Source: a virus
Direction: 5' to 3' (one strand)
DNA length: 64,000 nucleotides
Virus record (IMG/VR): IMGVR_UViG_3300022935_000005
Coordinates: 186,001 to 250,000 of that record
Shown: positions 30,551-39,938 of the stretch, one piece after another
Layout: every line of letters starts with the position of its first letter
Numbering within the stretch: the stretch's first letter is position 1
Position numbers and translations under genes: made by a program
Notes under the pieces: model-generated
The model's database searches: none
Told to the model about the DNA's origin: nothing
The model's input: the letters and a program-made list of their open reading frames with translations, nothing else

Positions 30551-32023
30551 ATGATGCATTATAACACAGACTCAAAAATTCTCGCTGAGATATCAGTGAA
30601 TAAGGGGGAGAGCGTAAAGCTAAAGACAGGTGCTATCTGTACTGAGACTGGCACCTACAAGGGTCGAGCTCCTTCTGCTAAATCTTACGCTATAGATGAG
30701 ATTACGAGGGACAAAATTGACTGGTCTGCCAATAGAGGGATATCAGAAGATGAATTCGCGGAAGAGCTTTCTGCGTTCCAAGATTATAAGGGTACAATAG
30801 TTCCCTTATTTTGTCAAGAGCTGCAAGCGGTTAGAGATACAGGTCATAGAACTGACATTGTCGTTTTTACGGAAATGGCTCACCACGCATTGTTCGCCAG
30901 GAACATGTTCATTACGGATGTCGTGGGATTCGGGAAAACACAGCAGCCATGGCGGATTTATCACTTCCCAAAAAAAGAGGAAGAAGCTAAAGTACTAATA
31001 TCTTTCAAGAAGAAAGCGATTCTGATCACTGGGACATTTTATTCGGGAGAGATCAAGAAGAGTATTTTTTCGGTACTAAATTTCGAGTTTCCTCAATCTG
31101 GCCACTTGCCGATGCATTGCTCAGTGAATGTAGACAAAGAGCGAAGGAACCCTGCTGTTTTCTTCGGTCTGTCAGGAACAGGAAAGACAACTCTTTCTTC
31201 TGACGAAAATCGCATTTTGATCGGTGACGACGAGCATGGGTGGACCGATAGCGGCTTGACTAATTTCGAAGGCGGTTGCTATGCGAAGACGATTCGACTA
31301 TCTAAAGAAGCTGAACCCCAGATCTGGGATGCGTGCAATAAGCCTGGAACAATATTGGAGAATGTTGCCTTTAATGAAGACCTGATGCCGGATTTTGATG
31401 ACGGCACTCTTACCGAGAACAGCAGAGCTTCATACGCATGTTCTAGTGTTCCCGGCGCTGATCATAAAGGGTATGTCAATGAACACCCTGAGAACGTTAT
31501 CATGCTTACCTGTGACGCATTTGGTGTGCTACCTCCAGTGATGAAACTGTCACCTGACGAGGCTGTTACACAATTTTTGCTTGGTTATACCGCGAAAGTA
31601 GCCGGTACTGAAGCTGGTGTCGTAGAACCGCAAGCAACATTCTCTGCATGCTTTGGCGCTCCCTTCATGCCTCTGCACCCTCGAGAGTATGCTGCTATCT
31701 TAAGGGAAAAGTTGGTAAAACACGGCACCTCGTGTTGGCTGGTGAATACTGGCTGGACGGGAGGCTCTTACGGAGTGGGAAGAAGAATGCCGATATCTAC
31801 TACGAGAGAGATTATCCAGAAGATTCATACCGGTGAGTTACGAGACTGCGCTACATTCGTTCATGAACCAACAGGCTTTACAGTACCGGACTGCGATAGT
31901 ATTGAAGAAACAATTCTTTACCCAGAAAAGGGCTGGAGCTCTAGAGAAGATTATGATTCCAAGTCTGCTGAGCTAATGTCTTTGTTCCGGGAACAGATGA
32001 AAAACATTGGGATCTCTAGTTAA
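30551..32023 (+). CDS. pckA: phosphoenolpyruvate carboxykinase (ATP)
   Basis: A 490-residue enzyme that interconverts oxaloacetate + ATP and PEP + CO2 + ADP. GEIKKSIFSVLNF near 166 matches the substrate loop, FFGLSGTGKTTLSSD at ~204-218 the kinase-1a P-loop, and LIGDDEHGW at 223-231 kinase-2. NFEGGCYAK follows. It is 40-50 residues shorter than typical bacterial PckA, apparently from the N-terminus, with all catalytic motifs kept. I do not know it as a usual phage gene. Sits downstream of mgtC and the deaminase. Confidence 0.92.
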   Translation: MMHYNTDSKILAEISVNKGESVKLKTGAICTETGTYKGRAPSAKSYAIDEITRDKIDWSANRGISEDEFAEELSAFQDYKGTIVPLFCQELQAVRDTGHRTDIVVFTEMAHHALFARNMFITDVVGFGKTQQPWRIYHFPKKEEEAKVLISFKKKAILITGTFYSGEIKKSIFSVLNFEFPQSGHLPMHCSVNVDKERRNPAVFFGLSGTGKTTLSSDENRILIGDDEHGWTDSGLTNFEGGCYAKTIRLSKEAEPQIWDACNKPGTILENVAFNEDLMPDFDDGTLTENSRASYACSSVPGADHKGYVNEHPENVIMLTCDAFGVLPPVMKLSPDEAVTQFLLGYTAKVAGTEAGVVEPQATFSACFGAPFMPLHPREYAAILREKLVKHGTSCWLVNTGWTGGSYGVGRRMPISTTREIIQKIHTGELRDCATFVHEPTGFTVPDCDSIEETILYPEKGWSSREDYDSKSAELMSLFREQMKNIGISS

Positions 32024-32121
32024 CTGGCTGTTTTTCACTATTATATTTTCACATAATGAGACAAGTTCAGAGGTGAAAAGAGTTCGCTTCTAGTAACCGT
32101 TAATTAGTCTGAAAAGACATG

Positions 32122-32145
32122 AGAGGGAACCACGGTTCCCTCTTA
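32122..32145 (+). repeat. perfect inverted repeat before the motor-like operon
   Basis: AGAGGGAACC at 32123-32132 and GGTTCCCTCT at 32135-32144 form a 10-bp perfect inverted repeat (loop effectively a few bases). No U-run follows, so it is more likely a leader hairpin or operator than a terminator. A TATATT box lies about 80 bases upstream. Confidence 0.5.
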
Positions 32146-32168
32146 CCATCTACAAAAAGGGTCTAGAC

Positions 32169-32873
32169 TTGAGTAACAGAAATTTGCAAATTCCTTGGGC
32201 AAATATCTCTGATATGATGTCTGCCTTGATGATGGTGTTTTTGCTGATCAGCGTTACATACAGCTCTCAAGTGAAAAACAAGTCTGAGCAGCTAGAAGAG
32301 AAAAATAAGAAGATCCACAAGATTACGGCGGATTTCTCAGACAGCAGGTATGAGATATACGCTAGTTTGAATGAAGCTTTTTCTCATAAGTTTGAAGAGT
32401 GGCACGCTACGCTAGACAGAGAAACTCTGACTTTACGCTTTAACAATCCTGCTATCTTATTCGAGCCGGGTAGCGACAGGTTGACGCCAGCTTTTGAAAA
32501 GATACTTGCTGACTTGTGGACAAATTACATAGAAGTGCTTCGTAGATACCCAGAAGATGTGGCTGAGGTCAAAATACAAGGTCATACTTCTTCTGAATGG
32601 TCTGATTCCACCATCGAAGAGTCTTATTTCAACAACATGAAACTGTCTCAAGAAAGGACTCGCTCTACGCTTATCTTCTGCTATAACTTGACCCCTATGG
32701 ACAAAAGGGATTGGGTGATAGAGAATGTTACTGCTAACGGTATGTCTTTTGCTAGAACAATTAAGGCACCTGACGGCTCTGAAGACGTGGTGAGGTCAAG
32801 AAGAGTAGAGTTTACAGTCGTTGTCAATTCACATATCGCTCTAGAAAAGATAGGAGAAGCTTTAGATGATTGA
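32169..32873 (+). CDS. ZorB/MotB-like protein
   Basis: A 234-residue protein with one N-terminal helix, NISDMMSALMMVFLLI, containing the Asp15 expected to be the proton-carrying residue of MotB/ZorB stators, then a coiled-coil segment and an OmpA-like peptidoglycan-binding domain (KIQGHTSSEW, ARTRSTLIFCY region). PW..ISDMM.ALMM resembles ZorB of the Zorya defence system. It is coupled to the channel-like partner by an eight-base overlap. No other Zorya gene is adjacent. Confidence 0.75.
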   Translation: MSNRNLQIPWANISDMMSALMMVFLLISVTYSSQVKNKSEQLEEKNKKIHKITADFSDSRYEIYASLNEAFSHKFEEWHATLDRETLTLRFNNPAILFEPGSDRLTPAFEKILADLWTNYIEVLRRYPEDVAEVKIQGHTSSEWSDSTIEESYFNNMKLSQERTRSTLIFCYNLTPMDKRDWVIENVTANGMSFARTIKAPDGSEDVVRSRRVEFTVVVNSHIALEKIGEALDD

Positions 32874-33597
32874 GCACATCACATGGACCACTTTTCTTCC
32901 ATTGATATTCTTGGTTCCGCTCATACCACCCTTAAATCGCGTATTTTCTTTCATTGACCCCTCGAAGATGTCATATGGAGCCGCGACTTCTGGGGTTCTT
33001 CTGACTTTTTTTGGCGTTTGGCAGGGTCTAATAGGCTTTGACATTACTAACACTTCTGAGAGTCTTCCTTTTTTGATCGAGGGCTTGAAGATTGCGTTTG
33101 GTTCGTCGGTGGTTGGCCTCGGCACGAGCATGGTCATTAATCTCATTTTCGTTACTAATGATTTATCTGAGGCTGACAGCACCGCTAAAATTGTGGAGCA
33201 TCTGGAAGAGGTAAGGGTGAGCTTAGAGAAGTTCTCTGAAACTTCCACACAGTTGCAGACCACAGCGCTTGTATCTGCTATCGAAACTCTTATAACAGAT
33301 CTAGAGATGGGAATTAATACGGAGACAAGGGAAGTGATGTCACGTTTTCGAACATCTGTTGAGTTTTTGAGAGAATGGCAAGAAAAATACGTCGATGAAA
33401 TCAAAAATGTTACTGAAGCTATGGATAAAAACGCGATTGTTACGCAGGCGACATCAGCACAGCTAGATAGGACTAATGAAGTGCTAGCAGAGCTAGCGCC
33501 CGTTACAGAAACCATAGCGGATAGCATTGGTTGGGTCCGGACAGCGCTTCCAGCGATGAGAAAGAGAAACAACACTGGAGATAAAAGTGAAGAATGA
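32866..33597 (+). CDS. ZorA/MotA-like membrane protein
   Basis: A 243-residue protein. LLTFFGVWQGLIGFDI and LPFLIEGLKIAFGSSVVGLG fit the MotA/ExbB/ZorA channel helices (GTFLGL...GM..AF..S). A long coiled-coil tail (~130 residues) follows. Together with the preceding gene it forms a complete proton-driven stator pair. A truncated cytoplasmic tail compared with ZorA is noted. Confidence 0.75.
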   Translation: MIEHITWTTFLPLIFLVPLIPPLNRVFSFIDPSKMSYGAATSGVLLTFFGVWQGLIGFDITNTSESLPFLIEGLKIAFGSSVVGLGTSMVINLIFVTNDLSEADSTAKIVEHLEEVRVSLEKFSETSTQLQTTALVSAIETLITDLEMGINTETREVMSRFRTSVEFLREWQEKYVDEIKNVTEAMDKNAIVTQATSAQLDRTNEVLAELAPVTETIADSIGWVRTALPAMRKRNNTGDKSEE

Positions 33598-34147
33598 GTT
33601 CGTGATTTTTGTTGGTCCGATGTTCGGTGGCAAAACAACAAAGCTGTTAAGCGCGATTGACCGATACAAATACCAGGGCAGAGATATCCATGTCTTTAAG
33701 CCTATTGTTGACGAAAGATATTCTGCTTCTGAAGTGGTTACCCATTGGGGTGCAAAAATACCTGCGACCCGGATTAACTCCGAGTCGATGTACGATACAT
33801 TACAACCCTTTTTCTATCAGGCGTCTGACAAAGACAGGGCTGTTATCGCTGTTGATGAAGCTTTTATGATAGGTGGCATCGGTGATGCTTTGGTTCAGCT
33901 ATTTAAGAATGGTCACACAATATTGGCGTCGTCTTTACAGCTGTCCTCTGACTTCACACCATATAAGGAGCTTGCAGCCATGCTGCCTTACGCCACGAAG
34001 GTAGAAGTCTGTCCAGCTGTCTGTTCTATATGCGGGGCGGATGCATACTACACGGAAAAGATCGGAGGCAGATCTGACCACGGTATCGAGGTCGGCGGTG
34101 CAGATATGTATCAGCCGAGATGTTTTAATCATTTTTTGAAGGAGTAA
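33587..34147 (+). CDS. tdk: thymidine kinase
   Basis: A 186-residue type II thymidine kinase. FVGPMFGGKTTK at 8-19 is the Walker A loop, AVDEAFMIG corresponds to the DEAQF motif, and VCPAVCSICGADAYYTEK plus YQPRCF are the zinc-binding lasso. It phosphorylates thymidine to TMP for phage DNA synthesis. GTG start overlapping the previous gene by 11 bases. Confidence 0.9.
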   Translation: MKNEFVIFVGPMFGGKTTKLLSAIDRYKYQGRDIHVFKPIVDERYSASEVVTHWGAKIPATRINSESMYDTLQPFFYQASDKDRAVIAVDEAFMIGGIGDALVQLFKNGHTILASSLQLSSDFTPYKELAAMLPYATKVEVCPAVCSICGADAYYTEKIGGRSDHGIEVGGADMYQPRCFNHFLKE

Positions 34148-34151
34148 ATAC

Positions 34152-34577
34152 ATGAGGAAAGGGATAATTGCCGGTAATTTTGACGTGATCCATCCGGGGT
34201 ACGTTCGCTTTTTCAAAGATGCGAAAGAGAACGCATGCGATTGGCTCATAGTCGCTCTTCACGTTGATCCGACAATCGAACGTCCACTTAAGGCAAAGCC
34301 GATACTTTCGGCGGATGAGCGAACAGAGATCTTACTTTCCCTAAAGTACGTAGATGAAGTCTTATATTACAACACTGAGAAAGAGCTTACACAGGTCTTG
34401 TCGAGCGTACCAGACCATGTAAGAGTGATAGGATCAGATTACCTCGGGAAAGAATTCACTGGTAAGTCTCTCGCAGGTGATATTTATTACCATAAGCGCG
34501 ACCACAATTGGTCAACCACGAGGTTCAAGACTGAAATAGCACAGCAATGTATGAGACAGGGTTACATAGACAGATAG
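34152..34577 (+). CDS. cytidylyltransferase-like protein
   Basis: A 141-residue protein of the nucleotidylyltransferase alpha/beta superfamily. AGNFDVIHPGYVRFFKDAK holds the HxGH-like motif (HPGY), and HKRDHNWSTTRFK resembles the C-terminal S/TTR motif of TagD/RfaE-type cytidylyltransferases. Likely transfers CMP or AMP to a sugar or polyol phosphate. Confidence 0.75.
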   Translation: MRKGIIAGNFDVIHPGYVRFFKDAKENACDWLIVALHVDPTIERPLKAKPILSADERTEILLSLKYVDEVLYYNTEKELTQVLSSVPDHVRVIGSDYLGKEFTGKSLAGDIYYHKRDHNWSTTRFKTEIAQQCMRQGYIDR

Positions 34578-34864
34578 GCCACCAAGTCTTTTTTGTTATT
34601 TTAAATCTTCTCGATTATCTAACAACTCATACCTTGATCTCGACTGACGGGCAAGAGTTGATGCCTGTCGGTAACGCTGTTATAGAAAATTATGGTCTTA
34701 TCGGGCTCTTGGTATTTAAGCTGTCATTGACATTTTTAGTCATTCTACTGGGTAAGGTATTCAGGTTCAAAGATTCACTGTGGGAACTATTGAACGGCTT
34801 CCTGACAGCGGTCGTTGTTTGGAACAGCACAGGGATATTTCTGTCAATGTTCTTCCCCGTCTAG
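34547..34864 (+). CDS. membrane protein
   Basis: A 105-residue protein with three hydrophobic segments (VFFVILNLLDYLTTH, LIGLLVFKLSLTFLVILLG and a C-terminal one). LDYLTTH is a feature of DUF5658-like membrane proteins. It overlaps the cytidylyltransferase gene by 31 bases and the convergent fibre gene by four. Function unknown. Confidence 0.55.
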   Translation: MYETGLHRQIGHQVFFVILNLLDYLTTHTLISTDGQELMPVGNAVIENYGLIGLLVFKLSLTFLVILLGKVFRFKDSLWELLNGFLTAVVVWNSTGIFLSMFFPV

Positions 34865-36759
34865 GCGGTGGGATCTTCGTACCATTCTTCCATGAATGAT
34901 TCACCGGTGATTTCTTCTAGTCTTCTGATCATTTTTTCCATATTGATTTTTACAACTTTACCAGTTTTGACATTTCTAGAAAAATACTGCCACTCACCTT
35001 CTTCGTTGTGAGGGGATATTTGCGTAACATTGCCTGCTTCGTCTCTTACAAAAACTTCAGCAGAAGAAGCAACGTCTTTGGAGTAAATGTGAGCGTAATT
35101 GGTTACAGTGCTAGGATCACTTGTTGCTTGCATCGCAATTCTGCCATCAATCTCTAAATCTCCTAAAAACCTAGAATTACCTTTTACATCTAGTTCAGCA
35201 CTTGGGTTGCTAGTTCCAATTCCCACACTTCCGGAAGTGTTAAAATGAATAGTACTCGACACATCACTTCCTAGTGTTGCTTCAGACACAATCGATGCAT
35301 CACCACCTAAAGTGCCATGATATCCTCCGACATAATCTTTTATTCCATCTTGACCTGTGGTGTCAATGTGGTCTCCCATTTTCCACCAGTGGACTAAATC
35401 ACTGTATGCAGAGTACTCTTCCATGTTCTTTACATTTCCGTCGTTGTAAAGTTCTTGAACTTCTGTGGGAGTAAGTACGCGATTAAACCTACACACATCT
35501 GCTAATTTACCAGCGAGCGCATTACTTGTTGAGTCGTTAACATCGATGCCGCCTAAAGTTGTTGGTATTGAGGTTTGAGGCATCCCGGAATAGTTCGTTG
35601 AGGTTTGTGTTGTGAAATATATTAGGTTGGGTACGTTCAAATCATTATTGATTGATGATCCACCGCCTCCCTCATAAATACTTCCATTCCCAACTGGATG
35701 TGAGTTCTTATAAACTCTTATTCCGGACGTCGCTTTGCTTCCATCGTAAGTAACACAAAGATGAAACCAAGTATTTTCTGCGTGGAAAAATTTACTATTT
35801 GCAGAGGTTTGGGCTACCGCTATCCTGTTTGATGTACTAAAGGTTCCAACACCGTTTTGATCTGGGTCTGCATATAAAATAATTTGTAGCAGACCGCTTC
35901 CAACCCCAATATAAATTTCGCCATCATTAGGTGAAGTAGACCTTTTTGTATATAACCCACCTGCATGCTTCCCGTTTGTTCCATCGTAGTCTATCTCTTC
36001 TAGATTGACCCACATAGAAATAGTGAATGCTTTGTCAGTGCCCTGGCCAGAACTAAATGAAGTGTCTGTTGTAGCATCAGAAATAGTTACTTCATCAAAC
36101 GGAGAGAGTCCGTCGAGCTGAATTGCCTTCTGGTTTACTAATGAGTCTGATTTTATTTGCACAGACCCAGTGACGCTAAAACTTCCTGTCACAAATGTAT
36201 TACCTTGAAGTTTTGAAGTACCTTCTACATGAAGCACGTCAGTTGGCGTTGACGTTCCAATTCCGACTTTATCGTTCGCACCATCAACATAAAGCATATG
36301 TGTGTTGTTGTCTGACTCAACTCGAAAGTTAACTAGCGAGTCTGATGTTTGGTTAACGACAACCTCTGGAACAGCACCATCCAATCGCAATCCTTCACGG
36401 GAAGTTCCTGCGTCACTTGCTTTAAAAACGATATGTTTGTTTGAGTATAGGTTTTCAATTAGGATATTATTTGATGAATTGATCCCAATCAGAGCTCGAT
36501 CACTATCATCTTCGGTAAATCTAATGAACGTTTCGTCACTCTGTCCTTCAACTCCGTTTATAGTGAGTTTCTCTGACGGAGTCTCGGTACCGATGCCTAC
36601 ATTCCCATGATCGTCGATGATAGCTCTTTCCGAACCGTTCGTTGAGAATCTAATTTTATTTTCATTAGGGTTCTGTTCAACTTCTACCTTCGTGTCTCCA
36701 TCTTTATCTTCTAGGGTGTCCTCAGTGATGGCACCGGCTCTAATTTTGGTAATTGGCAT
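34861..36759 (-). CDS. LamG-containing virion/tail fibre protein
   Basis: A 632-residue structural protein. The N-terminus (MPITKIRAGAITEDTLEDK) is typical of marine phage fibre proteins. It has repeated GNVGIGTETPSEKL-like units (also KVGIGTSTPTDVLHVEG and SVGIGTSNPSAELDVKG), and a central concanavalin/LamG domain starting TISMWVNLEEIDYDG with WFHLCVTYDG and ELYNDGNV. The C-terminus (EWQYFSRNVKTGKVVKINME) is a conserved phage module. Likely recognises a glycan on the host. Oriented opposite to its neighbours. Confidence 0.8.
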   Translation of the reverse strand: MPITKIRAGAITEDTLEDKDGDTKVEVEQNPNENKIRFSTNGSERAIIDDHGNVGIGTETPSEKLTINGVEGQSDETFIRFTEDDSDRALIGINSSNNILIENLYSNKHIVFKASDAGTSREGLRLDGAVPEVVVNQTSDSLVNFRVESDNNTHMLYVDGANDKVGIGTSTPTDVLHVEGTSKLQGNTFVTGSFSVTGSVQIKSDSLVNQKAIQLDGLSPFDEVTISDATTDTSFSSGQGTDKAFTISMWVNLEEIDYDGTNGKHAGGLYTKRSTSPNDGEIYIGVGSGLLQIILYADPDQNGVGTFSTSNRIAVAQTSANSKFFHAENTWFHLCVTYDGSKATSGIRVYKNSHPVGNGSIYEGGGGSSINNDLNVPNLIYFTTQTSTNYSGMPQTSIPTTLGGIDVNDSTSNALAGKLADVCRFNRVLTPTEVQELYNDGNVKNMEEYSAYSDLVHWWKMGDHIDTTGQDGIKDYVGGYHGTLGGDASIVSEATLGSDVSSTIHFNTSGSVGIGTSNPSAELDVKGNSRFLGDLEIDGRIAMQATSDPSTVTNYAHIYSKDVASSAEVFVRDEAGNVTQISPHNEEGEWQYFSRNVKTGKVVKINMEKMIRRLEEITGESFMEEWYEDPTA

Positions 36760-36803
36760 CTTAAAATCCTCCTGGCTTTAGTGTTTAAATATCTTCAACA
36801 ATC

Positions 36804-36832
36804 GTGCAAAACTAAACCACGCTTGATATAAT
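36804..36832 (+). promoter_or_regulatory. promoter, AATCGTGCAA class
   Basis: GTGCAA at 36804-36809 within AATCGTGCAA, 17-base spacer, TATAAT at 36827-36832. The decanucleotide recurs in four other promoters of the window. Confidence 0.7.
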
Positions 36833-36865
36833 ACTTACATCATAGGATTAGAAACAGGAGAAAAA

Positions 36866-38803
36866 ATGGGAGCACTTGGCGGCCACATGGCTCATCTTCA
36901 TGAGTCATTAGAACTTACGTTTGATGAACTTTCGACTATTCTTGATAGTGTAGCAAACGCTGACATATCGGCGACTGAAAAGGTTGATGGTCAAAACCTG
37001 TTTTTGACAGTGAAGAGTGACGGGTCTATCAACACTGCCCGTAATGGCGGGGACCTAAAGAAGGGTGGAATGACTCCTAATGAGTTTGCTGCTAAGTGGA
37101 AGGGTCACCCCGCGGAGAGCGCTTTCACTAAGGGGTTCGAGGCAATCTCTCAAGCTATTAAATCCCTTGACCAGTCGACTTTAAATGACTTGTTTGCCAA
37201 TGGGACGAGATACGTTAATATGGAAGTCATGTACCCAGGCAATCCGAACATGATCGTGTATGATGCCGGCAACGTGGTACTTCATAACTTCCAAACGTTC
37301 GATTCTTCTGGCGCTCCCGTCGATGATCCAGACGCCCGCACCGCATTTCAACAGCTTGTTTCTGCTGTCGATGAAGCTGAGTCTGATGTCGATGGTGAAG
37401 CTTGGCTAGTGAAGGGTCCTGTAATCGCCCAGCTGCAGAGGCTAGCAGATGGGACAGCGCTCAAGGAAGTTCAAGCAGCGATCCAGAGGATTGCTTCGCC
37501 AGTGGGGATGTCTGCGACACTTGGGGATCTCGCAGAGTTGCGCTTGAGAGCCACGGCAATTCAGGCCGGTATACCAGAAAATAAGGTCGACCAGATGATG
37601 GACGCTGCGTTCGAGCGTGAGGGCGCTGCGTCTGTTAGGGACATCAAGAAAGGTTTGACGAAAGAACAGCAGGGCGTTGTTTCGAAGTTGGCAACTAAAG
37701 CCAACGCCAGGAAAGCGGTTGGTGCAGCCATGAAGCCGCTTGAATTAGCGATTACTGACTTTGCGATTGAAGTCCTCAGAGGGATGGAGAGCTACTTTGT
37801 TTCTGATACTGATAAGGAATTGGCCCGACAACGGAATGAGCTTTCTAGGGCCATTGACTACCTCGAGGGACTAGCTACATCAGGTGACGAGGAGGTCGGT
37901 AAGATGGTCGACCGCCAGCTTGAGAAGTTGACTGACATCGAGAATCAGATTAATAGTACGATGGAGGGTATCGTCTTTGAATATCCACCTGGATCGGGAG
38001 AACTTAAGAAGCTTACCGGATCATTTGCGATGATGAATCAATTGGTTGGGAGAGCAAAGCGAGCAGGTATGCCTTCTGGTAGTGCGGTCGAGGAATCGTA
38101 TGGTCGAGCTGCGTTCTCTTCTAGTGAATCAGCTTCGATTTACGACTTGATCTTGAATGAGCAAGCCTTCGTCGATAAGGGAAAGAGGGTCGGGTTGATT
38201 CCTGTCTCTGGAAAGCCGTATCACGCAGGACATCATTATCTTGTAGAGCAGGCAGCTGCCGATAATGACGAAGTTGTGCTTTTCGTTTCTACCTCTGATA
38301 GGAAAAGGAAAGGTGAAATGTCTATCTTGGGTGTAGACATGCTTCAAGTCTGGAAGCAAGAGCTAGAGAAGATTATGCCTACAAATGTCCGGGTAGAGTA
38401 CGGAGGATCTCCTGTTCGTAAAGTCTATGACACCATTGGGAAAGCGTGTGAAGCGGGTGACGCTGAGGAAACCTACGTCATCTATTCAGATCCCACAGAC
38501 ACGATGCAGAACTACCCGCAAGTGAATAGAGACAAATACATGCAGCCTATGTGTCGAATGGGACAAGTGGTTTTTGCGGCAGAAGAAGACCCGACAAGGT
38601 TTGAGAGAGGGGAGGGTTCACCAGATGTAAGCGGTACGAAAATGCGCGCCGCCATGGCAGCTGGAGATTTTGAAACCTTTGCAGCTGGTATGCCCGCAGG
38701 GGTTAACTCAAGAAATGTCTGGAGCATCTTGACTCACGATGAACCTTCTCCCACGTCGGAATCCAAGAAGTACTCTCTGGTATCAGCCCTTTACGGAAGT
38801 TAG
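36866..38803 (+). CDS. RNA-ligase-like / nucleotidylyltransferase fusion
   Basis: A 645-residue protein. MGALGGHMAHLHESLELT and ATEKVDGQNLFLTV (Lys39 in KVDGxN) form a nucleotidyltransferase domain of the ligase superfamily, with RNGGDLKKGGM and NMEVMYPGNPN as later motifs, a family common in large marine phages. The C-terminal third has VSGKPYHAGHHYLVEQ (HxGH, near residue 452) and SGTKMRAAM of a cytidylyltransferase. Between them lies a coiled coil and SIYDLILNEQAF, an L-N-E site similar to the packaging tags. Confidence 0.75.
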   Translation: MGALGGHMAHLHESLELTFDELSTILDSVANADISATEKVDGQNLFLTVKSDGSINTARNGGDLKKGGMTPNEFAAKWKGHPAESAFTKGFEAISQAIKSLDQSTLNDLFANGTRYVNMEVMYPGNPNMIVYDAGNVVLHNFQTFDSSGAPVDDPDARTAFQQLVSAVDEAESDVDGEAWLVKGPVIAQLQRLADGTALKEVQAAIQRIASPVGMSATLGDLAELRLRATAIQAGIPENKVDQMMDAAFEREGAASVRDIKKGLTKEQQGVVSKLATKANARKAVGAAMKPLELAITDFAIEVLRGMESYFVSDTDKELARQRNELSRAIDYLEGLATSGDEEVGKMVDRQLEKLTDIENQINSTMEGIVFEYPPGSGELKKLTGSFAMMNQLVGRAKRAGMPSGSAVEESYGRAAFSSSESASIYDLILNEQAFVDKGKRVGLIPVSGKPYHAGHHYLVEQAAADNDEVVLFVSTSDRKRKGEMSILGVDMLQVWKQELEKIMPTNVRVEYGGSPVRKVYDTIGKACEAGDAEETYVIYSDPTDTMQNYPQVNRDKYMQPMCRMGQVVFAAEEDPTRFERGEGSPDVSGTKMRAAMAAGDFETFAAGMPAGVNSRNVWSILTHDEPSPTSESKKYSLVSALYGS

Positions 38804-38867
38804 TGAACAAGCACGGTTATTTTCTTATACTTGTTATGGCTTAAGCCGCAAGCAAAAGGAGAAAAAC

Positions 38868-39875
38868 TTGTTCCGTAAAGCCCTATCTTTTGACGACGTC
38901 TTACTCGTACCGAAGTATTCTGGCGTTCACTCACGTTCTGATATCGATCTCACTCTTGAGATTATGACAGACGAATCCATGAAGCTGCCGGTATTTGCAG
39001 CTCCAATGGATACCATCATGAATGCAGAGATGGCTAGAGTTTTATTCGAAGCTGGAGCTCGCGGTGTTATGCATAGATACTGCAGTATCGAAGAGCAGGT
39101 CGCAGTTGTCAAGGAGGTAACTGATCAGGCTGAAATATTCGCTGCAGTAGGTATAACAGGAGATTATTATGATAGAGCAGGAGCCCTTATCGATGCAGGA
39201 GCTGTTGGGATTTGTGTGGACGTGGCTCATGGACATCACCGATCTGCAATTGATGCTATTCGAAACCTTAGTCGCACTTACAGAAATACTCATATAATGG
39301 CAGGCAACGTTGCCACCCTACGGGCTTTTGATGATTTAGCGGAAGCTGGAGCCAACTCTATCCGTGTTGGTGTCGGAGGTGGTTCCATCTGTAGTACCAG
39401 GATTATGACCGGTCACGGTGTACCGACATTACAGAGTGTTCTGGACTGCGCGTTGTCAGAGTCGGATGCTTTGCTTATCGCTGATGGTGGTATTAAGAAC
39501 ACTGGAGATATGGTGAAAGCGTTGGCTGCAGGTGCTGATGCAGTAATGGTTGGTAGAATGCTGGCTGGAACCACCGAGACCCCTGGACAGGTTATTGTTA
39601 ACCCTGGAGAGAGGCCCACGAAAGTGTACAGGGGTATGGCAAGCCCGGAGGCTCAAGTTGCTTGGAGAGGTCGATATTCATCAAATGAAGGTGTAAGTAG
39701 GACTGTACCACTAAGAGGTTCTGCAAGAGCTGTGCTGTTTGAGATTGATAAGGGAATTCGTAGTGGTATATCTTATTCTGGAGCATTTTCTGTGAGAGAG
39801 CTACAGGCAAGGGCTGAGTTTATTGAGCAGTCTGCTGCTGGAGCTCGCGAGAGTTCGACGCATATTGACAACTAG
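38868..39875 (+). CDS. guaB: IMP dehydrogenase-like enzyme without CBS domains
   Basis: A 335-residue barrel enzyme of the IMPDH/GMP-reductase family. LSFDDVLLVPKYS and PVFAAPMDTI are N-terminal signatures, GGGSICSTRIMTG contains the catalytic Cys175, and VYRGMASPEAQ is the IMPDH-type YRGM motif, which favours dehydrogenase over reductase. No CBS pair is inserted. Start TTG after AAAGGAG. Would raise GMP supply; CBS-less copies are unusual. Confidence 0.8.
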   Translation: MFRKALSFDDVLLVPKYSGVHSRSDIDLTLEIMTDESMKLPVFAAPMDTIMNAEMARVLFEAGARGVMHRYCSIEEQVAVVKEVTDQAEIFAAVGITGDYYDRAGALIDAGAVGICVDVAHGHHRSAIDAIRNLSRTYRNTHIMAGNVATLRAFDDLAEAGANSIRVGVGGGSICSTRIMTGHGVPTLQSVLDCALSESDALLIADGGIKNTGDMVKALAAGADAVMVGRMLAGTTETPGQVIVNPGERPTKVYRGMASPEAQVAWRGRYSSNEGVSRTVPLRGSARAVLFEIDKGIRSGISYSGAFSVRELQARAEFIEQSAAGARESSTHIDN

Positions 39876-39938
39876 GGGATAATAAACCTCGTTAACTCAA
39901 TATTTAGATTTGAACACCAACGTGGAGAAGATTGAGAT

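Noticed and set aside
32862-33641. Minus-strand frame opposite the ZorA-like gene
   Set aside because: Shadow of the coding strand; Ser/Val-rich and without a start site.
34547-34864. Thought of the membrane protein as holin
   Set aside because: No lysis genes around it and three to four helices with a DUF5658-like pattern; no support for holin.
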